Shown here piece after piece: positions 7,935-16,650 of a stretch of 37,664 nt of DNA. Below the pieces are notes generated by a model. That model made no database searches. It was not told where the DNA came from and saw nothing but the letters and a program-made list of their open reading frames with translations. The translations under genes and the position numbers were made by a program. Source of the stretch: an uncultured Bacteroidota bacterium (GTDB lineage Bacteria > Bacteroidota > Bacteroidia > Flavobacteriales > Flavobacteriaceae); assembly GCA_913062555.1 (NCBI GenBank), contig CAJXVU010000032.1:1-37664 (forward strand). Reading direction: 5' to 3'. Within the stretch, counting starts at the first letter, position 1. Each line of letters begins with the position of its first letter.

Positions 7935-9647
7935 CTATTCTATTTCAAAATCTGCAGTCGCCCAACTCGTTTCAATAAGTTGTTCCATTATCAACACATT
8001 ATCCGTGTCATTAAGCCCTTGATAAGCTTGTTTTAATCCATGATAAGCCCAACCGTTTTTAGGGAGGCGTTTCAGGTCTTCGTCATAGGTGGCAATGGCC
8101 TCGTTGAATAACTCAGCTTTAATTTGCATGGCTCCCAAATGATGGCGGATGGAAAAAAACCAATCCGGTGGTTCGTTATAATTTAAAGCGTCTTCAATGG
8201 CAACAGCTTCTTTAAGTAATTGAATACTGATTGCATAATCTGATTCTGAAGCCCATATTTCCGCTTCCAGAACTTTAGAAGCAATCAGGACAAGCTCGTA
8301 TGTGGTGTTGATATCCCAAATGGTGATTTCTTTTAAACTTTCATCCTTCGCCAGTGTTAATAATTGAATCAATTCTTTTTTAGCACTTTCAACATCGCCC
8401 TTTCCTAAATGTGCCATCCCTTCAGCATAATTGCGAATAGCCTTGACATATTTTAAATCGTATGTCTCCATTTGCATGTTTAAGATTTCATCCCATTTAT
8501 TAAACTTTACAGCTACATAATACGGAATGGTATAAAAATGCTGTAGCGTGCCCCATCCTGGTTGTTTCATGATTTCTGGATGCACATGTTCAGAGACCTT
8601 ATTAGCACCAATCATAGCCCAATGACTATTCCCCTCTAAGGTTGCTGTGGCCGCCATGAAATGATAATTATGTGGATAGTAAGTTAGGGGATAGGCCCCT
8701 TGAGCATGGCATAAAGTGACATAGCTACTATCGGCTTCAACTGCTGCAATGTTTGCGAGAGTGCCTTTATGATATTCGCCGGAACGAATATAAATATGAG
8801 AAGGCATATGCAATAAATGCCCCGAACCAGATACCAGACCATCATCAAACTTTTTTGCAGATGCATTAGCACGTTCAGGAGTGCTCGACGCTTCAACCGC
8901 ATGAATATAAAAATGATGTGCTCCAGGATGCTCAGGATTATTTTCTATAATTGATTCTAATAAACTCACAATTTCTGGTGTCCATGATTTTTCAGTACCA
9001 TCCTTTGCATTCAAGTCCCACTTGTGGAGATTCATAATAGATTCGGCATATAAGGTACTTATCTCTGAATCGTCTGGGTACTTATCATATAATATTTTCA
9101 TTCCCTTCGAGTATTCAATATCTAAGGCTAAGCGATCTTCTGGCGGATTTGCAGCATAGCGCCATGCCATAGTTTCTATAAGTGCTTTTTCTTTGTCTGT
9201 AGCATTAGTCGCTAATTTTTTCGCTGTTTGGATGGCTTCATAGGCCCGTTCATAATTATCGTCTTGCATCCCCGCATTATAATTAGGGCCAAGCACATAG
9301 GCATATCCCCAAAACGCCATAGCACAGTTAGGGTCTAACTTAGTCGCATAATAAAAGGAACGTGCTGCTTCGGCATGATTAAAACCATAAGCCAAAACCA
9401 TCCCCTGGTTAAAATAACGTTGGACTAAAGTGTCTTTAGTACTGATCGGATAATTAATGGCATCCAACCCCTCTAATAACGGTGCGATATTATCTTTTTT
9501 ATACCATTCGGTATCCGTGATTTGCGGAACACAAGCATATTTTGAAGCCGGTGGTGATTGTATGATTAACTCCTTTTGGTCATTGGTGTTCTTTTTACAG
9601 GAAACAGATAGGATGAGCACCCCTAGCAATAACAAAGTTCTATTCAT
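7935..9647 (-). CDS. TPR-repeat lipoprotein of unknown function
   Basis: A 570-residue protein with a lipoprotein signal, MNRTLLLLGVLILSVSC, lipidated at Cys17, so it is anchored in an envelope membrane. Tetratricopeptide-like helical pairs are recognisable from about residue 75 (FNHAEAARSFYYATKLDPNCAMAFWGYA in overlapping pieces) and again near the C-terminus (FNEAIATYDEDL, then NGWAYHGLKQAY). The middle contains conserved histidine-rich stretches such as HHFYIHAVE and HMPSHIYIR. Proteins with this layout are common in Bacteroidota and other environmental bacteria, but I know of no assigned function. It is a single gene, convergent with the LytTR operon and followed upstream by its own 226-bp gap. 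Confidence 0.7.
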   Translation of the reverse strand: MNRTLLLLGVLILSVSCKKNTNDQKELIIQSPPASKYACVPQITDTEWYKKDNIAPLLEGLDAINYPISTKDTLVQRYFNQGMVLAYGFNHAEAARSFYYATKLDPNCAMAFWGYAYVLGPNYNAGMQDDNYERAYEAIQTAKKLATNATDKEKALIETMAWRYAANPPEDRLALDIEYSKGMKILYDKYPDDSEISTLYAESIMNLHKWDLNAKDGTEKSWTPEIVSLLESIIENNPEHPGAHHFYIHAVEASSTPERANASAKKFDDGLVSGSGHLLHMPSHIYIRSGEYHKGTLANIAAVEADSSYVTLCHAQGAYPLTYYPHNYHFMAATATLEGNSHWAMIGANKVSEHVHPEIMKQPGWGTLQHFYTIPYYVAVKFNKWDEILNMQMETYDLKYVKAIRNYAEGMAHLGKGDVESAKKELIQLLTLAKDESLKEITIWDINTTYELVLIASKVLEAEIWASESDYAISIQLLKEAVAIEDALNYNEPPDWFFSIRHHLGAMQIKAELFNEAIATYDEDLKRLPKNGWAYHGLKQAYQGLNDTDNVLIMEQLIETSWATADFEIE

Positions 9648-9800
9648 TATGATAGTATTTTGATTTATAGTGGCTTAAATATACAAAAATGTATTTTTCA
9701 ATCAGCAGGAAGTTTTACAGACAACCATGACTTCTAAAACGCCCATAGATTACACACGAAACCCAAGATTCAACGAAGTCAATCACGGTGTGTGGCTAAT

Positions 9801-9838
9801 AAATAAAAAAACCACAGTATATCTCTATAATGTGGTTT
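9801..9838 (-). terminator. Terminator of the S1/P1 nuclease gene
   Basis: An 8-bp perfect stem, AAACCACA (9809-9816) with TGTGGTTT (9831-9838), encloses a 14-base loop. On the minus strand it runs into TTTTTTTATTT, which fits termination of the gene ending at 9874. Confidence 0.75.
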
Positions 9839-9873
9839 ATCTTTATACTAATGACCTTTTAAGTTAAATGAGA

Positions 9874-10653
9874 TTAAAATAACTCATTCAATACTTTCGC
9901 TAATCTAATTCCAGCAATTTGTAATTGTTTACGTGCCGTATTAAAATGATCGTATGAATAACGATAGCGTAAATTTTCATCTGCCTTAACCGACTTGTAA
10001 ACTTCATTAGAAAGGATGTGAGTTTCATTAACCCAGTCAATTACTGTTCCTTCCTGGATGGCTTTTACCTGTTTTTTGGATAGTACATCAGCATTTTCAG
10101 CCAATTCCAGATAACCCATATCAAAAGAATTGATCATTTCACTATCCCAAACACGATGTAAATTAGAATCTTTATAAAACCATTGTAATTTAACATCGTT
10201 GCCACCTTTATCTTCTTCCAGTCCAATATGCATTGGTTGATGCAAATCGCCAATAAAATGAACGAGTAGTTTTAAATAAAAGGCTTTATCGTCATCAGAG
10301 CTATTCTTGTCACTAATCACTTTCTTACAGTAATTAATACCGGTAACTAAATCGCCTTTAGGATGTTTTTTAGAGGCTTCATAGTTTGCATCTAATGGCA
10401 TATTAATGAAATGCCAAGTATAAAACTCGCTATAACGTCTATCCGATTTTATCTCATCTCCAAATGTAGATACAAAGGCAAGTGATTTACTTTTGAGCAG
10501 CTTTTTAATTTTCCGTTTACTACTAGCTTTGAGATGGTTTTCGGCAATCTTACCAACAACACGATGTCCCGTAGCACCCCATCTTGGGGCTGAACTATTG
10601 AATGATGTGCATAGCATTAATAGTATTAACGAGTATATAAGTTTAGTCTTCAT
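9874..10653 (-). CDS. Secreted S1/P1-type zinc nuclease
   Basis: A 259-residue exported enzyme of the S1/P1 family, which cleaves single-stranded DNA and RNA using three zinc ions. A signal peptide covers about residues 1-22. The mature protein begins near Trp25, the residue whose backbone and amino group bind zinc in P1 nuclease. All nine expected ligands can be matched: Trp25, His30, Asp66, His81, His132, Asp136, His142, His166 and Asp170. They are carried by motifs RWGATGH, YTWHFIN, HFIGDLHQPMH and HRVWD. Length is slightly short of fungal P1 (about 270) but normal for bacterial relatives. It probably serves phosphate or nucleoside scavenging outside the cytoplasm. It has its own terminator and is divergent from the AraC gene. 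Confidence 0.93.
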   Translation of the reverse strand: MKTKLIYSLILLMLCTSFNSSAPRWGATGHRVVGKIAENHLKASSKRKIKKLLKSKSLAFVSTFGDEIKSDRRYSEFYTWHFINMPLDANYEASKKHPKGDLVTGINYCKKVISDKNSSDDDKAFYLKLLVHFIGDLHQPMHIGLEEDKGGNDVKLQWFYKDSNLHRVWDSEMINSFDMGYLELAENADVLSKKQVKAIQEGTVIDWVNETHILSNEVYKSVKADENLRYRYSYDHFNTARKQLQIAGIRLAKVLNELF

Positions 10654-10720
10654 TATAAATTATTATTTTGGCTAAAGTATAAATAAAGCCAAACATTTTT
10701 AAATTAGTTTTATTTATTTC

Positions 10721-10728
10721 TATTTTTG
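10721..10728 (+). promoter_or_regulatory. -7 element TATTTTTG directly before the AraC gene
   Basis: TATTTTTG is an exact TAnnTTTG match. It ends four bases before the ATG at 10733, so the transcript should start at or within a few bases of the start codon (leaderless). Confidence 0.6.
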
Positions 10729-10732
10729 AAAT

Positions 10733-11890
10733 ATGCAAAACATACCTGTTAATTTAAATTTTGTTGCGTTAATTATTATTCTAGGCATTTTTATAGGGTT
10801 TTTCATCTCATTTTTTATTATCAAAAAGTCAATAAAGAATAGTCCTTCAAATCTATTTATGGGCATTTTTATTTTGGTACTATCATTGGTGATGTTAGAA
10901 GGATGGTTGAATTACACTGGCTATATATTTAAAGTGTTGTGGGCGTCAAATTTCGCCGAACCATTTAATTTTATAATAGCACCGCTCATTTATTTATTTG
11001 TTATTTCTCAATTTAAGAACTATAAAAAAGGGAAGCAATGGCCACATTTTATTCCGTTTGTATTTTGGTTGGGTTATTGTATATTCTTTTATATACAATC
11101 TGATGTGTTTAAGTACAATTCCAATATTGATGTCATGCAATTGGATATTCCTTTTCTCATTGATGATCAACAAAGATCAGATGACCCATTACATATTAGA
11201 AATTATATAAATTTCATGACAGGAATTTCCTTTATAATCTATAATGTTTTTGTGGTACGCATACTCCTGTTTAAATCCAAGTCATTAGGACAAACTCTAT
11301 GGAATACCAGTAATAAAACCTTAGTATCACTTCGTAATTCGCTGTATCATTTTTTAGTGATTATCATAATTTTTATAATTGTAAAACTCATGTTTAAAAA
11401 TGATGTTGGTGATTATTTTATCTTTTTATACTTGTCATTTATGTTTTTTATGACGGCAGTTCAAATAATGAATAGATCGACTTATTATAATGAAGTTTCA
11501 ACATTTTTGGAGGTCCCTGTTTTAAAATATAAAAAGTCGTCTTTATCAAATGAAGATAAAGCGATTATAATGGATGCTATTTTTAAACAAATGACTGTAG
11601 AAAATTATTATAAAAGTAGTACAGCGTCCTTATCTGGATTGGCAAAATCTATTAATGAAAGTTCACACCACGTATCTCAGGTTATTAATGAGAAGCTCAA
11701 CCAGTCGTTCTTTGAGCTATTAGCAGGTTATAGAGTAGAAGCAGCAAAGGCTATTTTAAAAACAGAATTGGGTAAAAAGTTAACCATCGAAGATGTTGCT
11801 GAACAAGTTGGTTATAACTCAAAATCGGCATTTAATACTGCTTTTAAGAAAATTACATCACTGACACCTTCTGGATACAGAGATTCATAA
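10733..11890 (+). CDS. Membrane-anchored AraC-family transcription regulator
   Basis: A 385-residue protein with six or seven hydrophobic helices between about residues 8 and 245, then a linker and a C-terminal AraC-type DNA-binding domain (about 285-385). The domain shows two helix-turn-helix units, LAKSINESSHHVSQVINEKL and VAEQVGYNSKSAFNTAFKKI, and the closing TPSGYR. Such membrane-integral AraC regulators are common in flavobacteria. The N-terminal part is thought to sense something in or across the inner membrane, but its ligand is unknown. It is followed after 121 bases by two acyltransferases in the same direction, which have a promoter of their own and are reasonable targets. It is divergent from the S1/P1 nuclease gene. 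Confidence 0.85.
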   Translation: MQNIPVNLNFVALIIILGIFIGFFISFFIIKKSIKNSPSNLFMGIFILVLSLVMLEGWLNYTGYIFKVLWASNFAEPFNFIIAPLIYLFVISQFKNYKKGKQWPHFIPFVFWLGYCIFFYIQSDVFKYNSNIDVMQLDIPFLIDDQQRSDDPLHIRNYINFMTGISFIIYNVFVVRILLFKSKSLGQTLWNTSNKTLVSLRNSLYHFLVIIIIFIIVKLMFKNDVGDYFIFLYLSFMFFMTAVQIMNRSTYYNEVSTFLEVPVLKYKKSSLSNEDKAIIMDAIFKQMTVENYYKSSTASLSGLAKSINESSHHVSQVINEKLNQSFFELLAGYRVEAAKAILKTELGKKLTIEDVAEQVGYNSKSAFNTAFKKITSLTPSGYRDS

Positions 11891-11979
11891 CTCATTGAAA
11901 ATCAGATATAATTAGTGCTTCCTTATAAACTCGAACACCTTACTTATAGGCTGATTCGTTAAAACCATTGCCTTGGTTA

Positions 11980-11987
11980 TAGATTTG
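11980..11987 (+). promoter_or_regulatory. -7 element TAGATTTG before the acyltransferase pair
   Basis: TAGATTTG is an exact TAnnTTTG match 24 bases before the ATG at 12012, so the acyltransferase-DUF6090 genes can be transcribed separately from the AraC gene. Confidence 0.5.
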
Positions 11988-12011
11988 TTTCATAATTAAA
12001 TAGTAACTATT

Positions 12012-13232
12012 ATGAATTCACAAATTAAATCAATTAACGAACGTAAACATTATATAGATTGGCTAAGGATTTTAGCTTTTGGCTTACTCTTTCTGTTTCA
12101 TTCATGGCGACCATTTGATCATTTTCCTTGGCATATAAAAAATGAAGGACAAAATTTTATTTTTGACCTGCTCACTATGTTTACCCATGGATGGCGTATG
12201 TTTCTTATATTTTTAGTTTCTGGTGCTGGAACCTGGTTTGCGATGCGATCACGCAATAAAGCATTTGTAATGGATCGAGTCAAACGATTAATAATTCCTT
12301 TTCTATTTGGTATAATTTTAATTATTCCGCCTCAGCGATTTTACGAGTGGATCATGTTTCATGATTTTGCGGGGAGCTATTTTGATTTTCTACTTGCATA
12401 TCCTTCACAACAGCTTGGCGCCAACATGGGGAGTAGTTTGTTGTTATGGTTTGGTCATTTAGGAACTCATATTTGGTACTTGCCGTTTTTATTTGTGATG
12501 ACTGTAATTATACTGCCATTACTTCATAAAATACAAAAGGGTAAAATAAGCTTCACTTGGTTGAAACGTATGATGCAAAGCAATTATGGCGTATTCATTT
12601 TGGTACTACCAATGATTGTTGTGCGAATTATATTAAAACCGATTTATTCAGAATATACAGATTGGGCTGATTTTGTGATATATATCTTTCCTTTTCTTTA
12701 TGGTTTTATTTTTATGAGCGACTCTGAATTCATTAAAATTATAAAGAAAAAAATGTATCTTTTTCTTATTGTGGGTGTTATATGCTCCATTTACTTTTTA
12801 TATACAGGTTCACAAAACCCTCAAAATGTACAAGAATATTTGCACCCGAGCTTTTCTTTATATCATATTCAGATAAGTATTGTTTCAATGCTGATCGCTT
12901 ATAGTTGGATTTTATTCTTTTTGGCCTTTTTTGCAAGAAAAATGAACTTTAGTCATTCAATTCTAATTCCGGCGAACATCAGTATTCTGCCGGTGTATAT
13001 CCTGCATCAGACTCTTATTATAGTCATTGGGTTTTATGTTGTTGATACCAATTTGAATATGTTTTTAAAATTTCTAATAATTACGCTTACTGCGATTCCA
13101 GCAGCGATAATATTATACAAAGTAATACAGATCAATGGGGTCTTACGGTTTCTATTTGGTCTGAAAAAGAAGCCAAAAAAGGCTGTTATACAGGACAAAC
13201 AAGTTGAAAGTGCAATGGCATTTGATAAATAA
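12012..13232 (+). CDS. Acyltransferase-3 family membrane protein (OpgC-like), first copy
   Basis: A 406-residue integral membrane protein with about ten hydrophobic helices. The acyltransferase-3 hallmark is the first helix YIDWLRILAFGLLFLFH, ending in His30, the catalytic histidine position of the family. The basic cytoplasmic motif DRVKRLIIPF lies at about 88-97, and HTWYLPF-like GHLGTHIWYLPFLF follows later. Such enzymes move acyl groups, usually acetyl or succinyl, onto cell-envelope glycans. The overall pattern is closest to the MdoC/OpgC branch, which modifies periplasmic glucans; the acceptor here is unknown. The next gene is a paralogue 29 bases downstream that shares NERK-YIDWLRI at the same position, so the pair arose by tandem duplication. 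Confidence 0.85.
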   Translation: MNSQIKSINERKHYIDWLRILAFGLLFLFHSWRPFDHFPWHIKNEGQNFIFDLLTMFTHGWRMFLIFLVSGAGTWFAMRSRNKAFVMDRVKRLIIPFLFGIILIIPPQRFYEWIMFHDFAGSYFDFLLAYPSQQLGANMGSSLLLWFGHLGTHIWYLPFLFVMTVIILPLLHKIQKGKISFTWLKRMMQSNYGVFILVLPMIVVRIILKPIYSEYTDWADFVIYIFPFLYGFIFMSDSEFIKIIKKKMYLFLIVGVICSIYFLYTGSQNPQNVQEYLHPSFSLYHIQISIVSMLIAYSWILFFLAFFARKMNFSHSILIPANISILPVYILHQTLIIVIGFYVVDTNLNMFLKFLIITLTAIPAAIILYKVIQINGVLRFLFGLKKKPKKAVIQDKQVESAMAFDK

Positions 13233-13261
13233 CTTTTGCAATACATCAAAATCATATTATT

Positions 13262-14500
13262 ATGGATTCACATAGTACATCAAAAAATGAACGTAAATAT
13301 TTTATAGATTGGTTGAGAATAGGCCTTATTATAAGTGTATTCTTCTTTCATGTGGGGATGATCTTTAGACCAGAACAATGGCATGTAAATAGTACAGAAT
13401 CATTCCCTTTTTTAGACCCAATTATGTGGTGGTTACACCTTTGGAGAATGCCACTTTTATTTTTGGTATCAGGAGTGGGAACATACTTCGCGATTGGTAA
13501 AAGAACAAGTTGGCAATATTTAAAAGAGCGATTTAAGAGATTATATATACCATTCACTTTTGGCTTCTTTACCTTAGTACCATTGATGGTGTATGTTGAA
13601 CGCATTGATAATTATAGTTCTTTTTGGAATTATATTCCGCATATGTTTGATGGCGGTCCTTATCCTGTAGGAAACATATCATGGCATCACTTGTGGTTTA
13701 TTCTTTACTTGTTTATCATATCCTTGTTGATTACTCCTTTTTTAAACTATACTAAGAGTGGGCATTATAATATGGTAAGAGGTAAACTAATTGTTTTAAC
13801 AACAAAAAAAATGGGGTTGAATTGGATATTACCTATCATCATACTTTCACAAGTAATTTTAAGACAGTATTTCCCAAATAGCACACATGCTTTATATAAT
13901 GATTGGGCATATTTCATGTATTATTTATTATTTTTTATAAGTGGTTTTATGCTGTTTACAAATGATAAAGTAATAACTAAACTTGCCAATGATAGAAGGC
14001 TATATTTATTTCAAACCATATTATTTACGGTAATTTTATTTTCCCTACCAACAATTTTTGGTCAAGCTTCAATCGTTCAAGATTATTCTCGTGGCATTAC
14101 AGAAATGGTAATTTCGTTATCCTGTGGACTTACTGCCATAGGTTATTTTAAAGCCTATTTTAATAAGGATCATAAGTATAGAAAACACCTAAATCAAGCG
14201 ATTTATCCTTTCTATTTATTACATCAACCAGCACTTATATTTATTGGCTATGTTGTATTGCAATGGGAAATATCTTATTTATCACAGGCAATTCTTATCA
14301 CTTTATTTTCACTTGCATTTATAATTGTGAGTTATGTTATTATTTTGAAATTTAACTTTTTAAGAGTTGTGTTTGGTTTGAAAAAGAAAATCTCTAAAAA
14401 AGTTCTGTCACCAAAAAATACTTTAGTAAATTTAGAAAATGTTCAATTACAACCTGTTGTAATACAAAGTACTAACAAGATTAAACCAAATAAAAAATGA
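13262..14500 (+). CDS. Acyltransferase-3 family membrane protein (OpgC-like), second copy
   Basis: A 412-residue multi-pass membrane protein, paralogous to the one before it. The first helix FIDWLRIGLIISVFFFH places the catalytic histidine again at residue 30. Further shared features are LHLWRMPLLFLVSGVGTYFA, the basic motif ERFKRLYIPF (89-98) and SWHHLWFILY. The C-terminal 40 residues are basic and cytoplasmic. The two copies are well diverged, so they may act on different acceptors or work together. Its stop codon overlaps the start of the DUF6090 gene by four bases (ATGA), which ties the three genes into one operon. Confidence 0.85.
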   Translation: MDSHSTSKNERKYFIDWLRIGLIISVFFFHVGMIFRPEQWHVNSTESFPFLDPIMWWLHLWRMPLLFLVSGVGTYFAIGKRTSWQYLKERFKRLYIPFTFGFFTLVPLMVYVERIDNYSSFWNYIPHMFDGGPYPVGNISWHHLWFILYLFIISLLITPFLNYTKSGHYNMVRGKLIVLTTKKMGLNWILPIIILSQVILRQYFPNSTHALYNDWAYFMYYLLFFISGFMLFTNDKVITKLANDRRLYLFQTILFTVILFSLPTIFGQASIVQDYSRGITEMVISLSCGLTAIGYFKAYFNKDHKYRKHLNQAIYPFYLLHQPALIFIGYVVLQWEISYLSQAILITLFSLAFIIVSYVIILKFNFLRVVFGLKKKISKKVLSPKNTLVNLENVQLQPVVIQSTNKIKPNKK

Positions 14501-15204
14501 AACTATTTAAAGGAGTAAGGCAAAATGTTATTAAAGAAGGCAATATAAAAAGATACCTTATTTATGCAATTGGTGAAATCCTTTTAGTTATGATTGGTAT
14601 TAGTTTGGCGTTTCAGGTAAGTAATTGGGATGATAATAGGATTAAAAAGGTTGCTGAAATTAGATATTATGAAAACATAAAAGAACAAATAATAGATGAT
14701 AAGGAATTAATTGAAGGCCAAAGAGATTATAATAATCGCTATCTGCCTCAATTTGAATATGCCAATGAAATTATTGAAGCTAATGACCGAAGCAAAATGG
14801 ATACACTCGGGGTGATAATTCGTAATCTCAGCTCATATTCAGATTTTGATAAGGAAGGCAATATATACGAAACCATGGTAAATGGCGGACAAGTAAAATT
14901 ACTTCAAAATATTGAAATTATAAATGGGGCTAGAGAGCTGGAAGAAATATATAATTATATTAATAGAATGGAAAACATTCATTATGACGCCATAATGACG
15001 CATGCGGTAATTGCAATAAATCCTGTTATAGCATATACTAACAATCAGATCAAAAAGCCAGAGGATGTGTTTACTTATCAATTTCAAAATCTTATTATCA
15101 TACTCTTGCAAATTATGGAGGAAAAGGACAGAACATATAATAAAGCCTTAAATGAAATTGAAAGGGTCACTATATTAATTAATGAGGAGCTATCAAAATA
15201 TTAA
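14497..15204 (+). CDS. DUF6090 family single-pass membrane protein
   Basis: A 235-residue protein of a flavobacterial family without known function. The N-terminal basic stretch (KLFKGVRQNVIKEGNIKRY) precedes the hallmark YAIGEILLVMIGISLAFQV at about 23-41, a single membrane helix, and then SNWDDNRIKK. The remaining 185 residues are mostly helical and charged and should lie on one side of the membrane, probably outside by the positive-inside rule. It overlaps the second acyltransferase by four bases, so it is likely translated with it. In many genomes DUF6090 genes occur in runs of paralogues; here there is only one. Confidence 0.8.
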   Translation: MKLFKGVRQNVIKEGNIKRYLIYAIGEILLVMIGISLAFQVSNWDDNRIKKVAEIRYYENIKEQIIDDKELIEGQRDYNNRYLPQFEYANEIIEANDRSKMDTLGVIIRNLSSYSDFDKEGNIYETMVNGGQVKLLQNIEIINGARELEEIYNYINRMENIHYDAIMTHAVIAINPVIAYTNNQIKKPEDVFTYQFQNLIIILLQIMEEKDRTYNKALNEIERVTILINEELSKY

Positions 15205-15744
15205 TCTAATAAATTAGCGGTCTATTAAAATAAAGGCTGCTTATAAATACGACCATGGGTGACAGAAATATAACCGATTAATGAAATATTTCATAAAATA
15301 GTAATGGAATTTACTTTGGCCTTGTAATCGCCAATAATCATGCTAGTGCACAGGAAAAGATTGAAACGGACCCTACTTTCATTGGCTTACGAATGTGGGC
15401 TTAATTCAAAAACATCTTTCAATCGTTATTTCAAAAAAACCTTAGGTCAAACACCTTCACAGTACTTTACTTCAATTAGCAAAAATTTGATTCAATTTAA
15501 TCATTGAGATCTGTAGCCAAAGTTTGTCCTAGGATCTCAAAAGGATTAAATCAACGACTTTTATGGTATTTCAGCGGAGATTCTAAGGCTACTTAATTAT
15601 AAGGACTAAGGAATTCTGGTATTCTTAATAGTTTTATACTAGAATATTAACCTATGTGAGTTTCTGAAATTAAATTTTGATTTTTCTGCGTTTCTATAAA
15701 TTTAAATATTGATGTGACTTATAATTAAAACTAGTGTCAAAATT
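15205..15744. other. 540-bp gap between the DUF6090 and sigma-factor genes
   Basis: No intact gene of 60 codons or more fits here. The gap holds an AraC-domain remnant (15340-15507, listed separately) flanked by AT-rich sequence with stops in all frames. No tRNA, terminator hairpin or exact TAnnTTTG promoter was found. It reads like a decayed gene site. Confidence 0.6.
15340..15507 (+). pseudogene. Remnant of an AraC-family regulator (C-terminal DNA-binding half)
   Basis: A 55-codon open frame from an ATG at 15340 encodes the second helix-turn-helix and the signature of an AraC domain: SLAYECGLNSKTSFNRYFKK, then TLGQTPSQYF. A complete AraC domain needs about 100 residues and usually an N-terminal sensor part; neither is present. 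Upstream, in other frames, stops are frequent. One alternative frame (about 15331-15404) reads through ASAQEKIETDPTFIG and may be another fragment, or chance. The remnant differs from the intact AraC protein at 10733 (GYNSKSAFNTAFKKI), so it is not a recent copy of it. I call it a decayed gene with good confidence in the family. Confidence 0.75.
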
Positions 15745-16335
15745 ATGAGTGCCCTATCAACGAATTTAAAGTTGAACCTAAATGTTTCAGATTTATCAGA
15801 TGAAAGTTTAGTAGAAGCGATTGTCTCATCAAAGGATACGCTGCTTTTTGAGATTTTGTATAATAGATATGCAAAAATAGTTTACAATGAATGCTATGGC
15901 TTTTCAAGAAATGGTGATGAAGCTGAAGATTTAACACAGGATGTGTTTTTGAAACTCTTTGTTAAGCTAGAATCGTTTAAATACAAATCGAAATTTTCGA
16001 CTTGGCTATATGCGTTCACCTATAATTATTGTGTGAATTATGTCAATAGAAATAATTCGAAAAAGATTGAAAAAAAGTCAGTGGGGACTGCTAACATTGA
16101 AGATTCCTTTTATAATATTGAGGAGGAAGATAATAGTGTTTTTCAGTTAAAAGTGCTGAGGTTAAAAGCGGCTTTAGAGAAAATAGCTCCCGATGAAAAG
16201 AAGATTCTATTATTGAAATATCAAGATTTTCTGAGTATAAGAGAACTTGAATCTATTTTAGATATTGGTCATAGTGCTGTGAAAATGAGAATTAAAAGAG
16301 CGAAAGAAAAACTGATTAGAGTCTATGCCAATTAA
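15745..16335 (+). CDS. ECF-type RNA polymerase sigma factor
   Basis: A 196-residue sigma-70 family protein. Region 2 (about 33-103) contains LFEILYNRYAKIVYNECYGF and the core-binding EAEDLTQDVFLKLF, followed by FKYKSKFSTWLYAFTYNYCVNYV. Region 4 (about 135-193) contains the helix-turn-helix FLSIRELESILDIGHSAVKMRIKRAKEKL. No extra C-terminal domain is present and no anti-sigma gene with a membrane helix is next to it. A small gene overlaps its 3' end by 11 bases and is probably co-expressed. Being far from the TonB receptor at 25342, and lacking a FecR partner, it is unlikely to be that receptor's FecI. Confidence 0.9.
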   Translation: MSALSTNLKLNLNVSDLSDESLVEAIVSSKDTLLFEILYNRYAKIVYNECYGFSRNGDEAEDLTQDVFLKLFVKLESFKYKSKFSTWLYAFTYNYCVNYVNRNNSKKIEKKSVGTANIEDSFYNIEEEDNSVFQLKVLRLKAALEKIAPDEKKILLLKYQDFLSIRELESILDIGHSAVKMRIKRAKEKLIRVYAN

Positions 16336-16519
16336 TATATTGAATAAAATAAACCCACTAAAAGACTTAGATAACCCTTTGAGGAATGTTCCCGATAAAT
16401 TAAAGAATATGATAATGAAGGATGTAGCCACCACGAAAGTCATGATGGAAATTGCTAGTTTGTTTGGTATTAATGTAAATACAATAATTGACCGGACCGT
16501 TAAACAACGTAATCAATAA
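16325..16519 (+). CDS. Small protein coupled to the ECF sigma factor
   Basis: A 64-residue protein whose ATG lies inside the last codons of the sigma-factor gene in another frame (11-base overlap), which is typical of translational coupling. It is soluble, with an N-terminal NPLKDLDNPLRNVPDKLKN stretch and a helix containing TTKVMMEIASLFGINVNT. It has no membrane segment and no zinc-binding anti-sigma motif. I do not recognise the family. Its position suggests a role with the sigma factor, such as a small soluble antagonist, but this is only inferred from the overlap. A strong terminator follows. Confidence 0.6.
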   Translation: MPINILNKINPLKDLDNPLRNVPDKLKNMIMKDVATTKVMMEIASLFGINVNTIIDRTVKQRNQ

Positions 16520-16618
16520 TATGTATAATGTAGTAATTCAAGTAGGATTCATAGTTCGGGTTAGTAACTTTGGATAAGTTGTTTCTAGGGAATAACAAGT
16601 GATTCTTGAATTTACTAT

Positions 16619-16650
16619 AGCCCTTTCCTAAACTTAGGGAAGGGTTCTTT
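16619..16650 (+). terminator. Terminator between the sigma operon and the second LytTR regulator
   Basis: A 10-bp stem CCCTTTCCTA (16621-16630) pairs with TAGGGAAGGG (16635-16644) through one T-G pair across a 4-base loop and is followed by TTCTTT. It lies between convergent genes and could serve both. Confidence 0.8.

Noticed and set aside
9727..9873. 48-codon open frame between the TPR and nuclease genes
   Set aside because: It runs through the nuclease terminator hairpin, has no family resemblance and no promoter element.
11920..15260. Similar CTTATAAA-x-x-CGA-x-CA stretches near 11922 and 15239 as a sign of a duplicated regulator-acyltransferase block
   Set aside because: The match is short and imperfect, and its position relative to the AraC sequence differs between the two places.
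15745..16335. The ECF sigma factor as FecI partner of the STN receptor
   Set aside because: No FecR gene adjoins it, it is about 9.6 kb from the receptor, and several unrelated transcription units lie between.
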